Assembly (NCBI GenBank): GCA_032173965.1
Contig: CM063283.1
Location: 83,144,743-83,208,742, forward strand
Source: Sitta carolinensis
Lineage: Eukaryota > Chordata > Aves > Passeriformes > Sittidae
DNA: 64,000 nt
Reading direction: 5' to 3'
Positions 62,827 through 64,000 of the stretch are shown one piece after another (the stretch's first letter is position 1; the number at the start of each line of letters is the position of its first letter). The position numbers and the translations under genes were made by a program. A model generated the notes under the pieces. It made no database searches. It saw only the letters and a list, made by a program, of their open reading frames with translations, and was not told the origin of the DNA.

Positions 62827-64000
62827 TGAAGTTCAGAAAAACTCATTTTTTCCAAACTACGACATTATGAAAAATATATTTGATCAAAGTGAAAATAAAA
62901 TGTACATAAAAAGGTACTTTTTATTACACTGTAATACACACATTATATATATAAGGCTAGTATATTATTCAGTGAAAAAGTATTTTTGTTATCTCAGAGT
63001 TAGTTTCCCAGCTTTCTTTTATAGACAACATGGGAGATGTAGAGGATGAAAATGATTTGAAGAGATCTCTCTCTTCCCAGTGACTGTAATGATCCTAAAC
63101 CAGACTTTCAGATGGGAAAGCTTATATGAATAACCTCAGTGTCTCACGCTCAGCCAGAACCTGAAAAGAAATTCTCAGTACCTCCATTGTAATAAAAATA
63201 ATTTTAAAAAAGTAAATATAATGGAAGGACTTCCAAGTGAAAAAAAAATCCATTATTTTATCAACTTAATAGTGTTATTTCAAAACATGACAGCAGTATC
63301 TCCCACTAGAAAGTATTAATCTGCAAATTTTAGTTCTGTTTCTTCTTTGTCTGCTCAGTCTCACTCTCTAGCTTTGAAGCAAATTTCAGTATTTTTGCTG
63401 GGTCCAGTCAACCAAGATCAGAATCTACATAAATGCTACATAAGTTATCCTAGTTATATTGTAATACCTCTTTAACAGATATGAGTATGCTTGAACTTGC
63501 TGTGTTCCATTTTATTGTGACCAAAGGACAAAATACTAGTCCCAGCAAGCTTACAGTACTTTGGATCCATCATGGGTTTTTTGAAACAAAGCTTAATTTG
63601 ATGACAACTTGATCTTTTCTAAAATGTGTGGTGGCCTGCCTCTGTAATCCCTCTCCAGGCACAGAAATCAGCCACATTTTCTCATGTTAATGAGCACTTT
63701 TTTTTGGTAGATGTCTGGCTTTTTTTTTTTGCTTTTTTTTTTTTTTTTTTTTGCTTTTTTTTTTTTTTTTTTTTAACTCTAAGGAATGGAGACACTTTTT
63801 TTAGTGACAAAGTCTTTTTTTTTATCTAAAAGTTACAGTAATGAATAATCATATCCATATTCTTGGAATGAAACATTTGGAACAACAATTTTCAAAGAAA
63901 TGCTTAACCAAGGAGAAAAATAGATTTTTTGTTACTTGGTCTCTAAGTATAGCTAACTAATTACTCTTTTCAGTCTTCAAGACTGGGGTGAGTGGCAAAA
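62827..64000. other. Intergenic, no gene recognised
   Basis: AT-rich sequence with a T-rich tract at 63720-63774 broken by two GC pairs. I saw nothing else in it. Confidence 0.5.

Overview
The window is vertebrate, almost certainly avian, and probably from a songbird. The evidence is a spliced vertebrate gene (HERC1), several pieces of the avian/reptilian CR1 LINE, and long terminal repeats (LTRs) whose termini look like those of passerine endogenous retroviruses (minus-strand start near TGTCCTAG, other end near CACAACA). There are no operons, bacterial genes, CRISPR arrays or tRNA/rRNA genes.

Region 1 (1 to about 9.8 kb) is the 3' end of HERC1 on the plus strand. Seven exons with GT-AG introns encode the HECT ubiquitin-ligase domain and the acidic C-terminal tail. 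They are followed by a 3' UTR with two AATAAA signals. The penultimate exon lacks one base near 8164. As written, the reading frame is lost before the catalytic cysteine and stops at 8861-8863. The gene is otherwise well conserved, so this is either a sequence error or a genuinely broken copy.

Region 2 (about 9.8 to 64 kb) has no protein-coding exon that I can recognise. It is AT-rich intergenic DNA with inserted repeats. These are an LTR at about 10.84-11.44 kb (minus), a CR1 copy keeping endonuclease and reverse-transcriptase fragments at 11.8-13.28 kb (minus) beside a second CR1 end (plus), and a solo LTR at 18061-18514 with a 6-bp target duplication. Further CR1 copies lie at 31.9-32.6 kb (minus), 41.15-41.67 kb (plus) and 45.3-45.8 kb (minus). 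An LTR of about 1.9 kb at 54367-56293 carries a 39-bp minisatellite, and another LTR lies at about 61.58-62.83 kb (minus). Simple repeats include a TA/TG compound array inside a HERC1 intron, a CT array, an ATC array, a 27-copy 14-bp minisatellite rich in CAGCTG, and several poly-T runs, two of them 43-44 bases long.

No new biological system is evident. The points most worth checking are the HERC1 frameshift, the absence of the neighbours expected downstream of HERC1, the two minisatellites, and a near-perfect 54-bp hairpin at 49256-49309.
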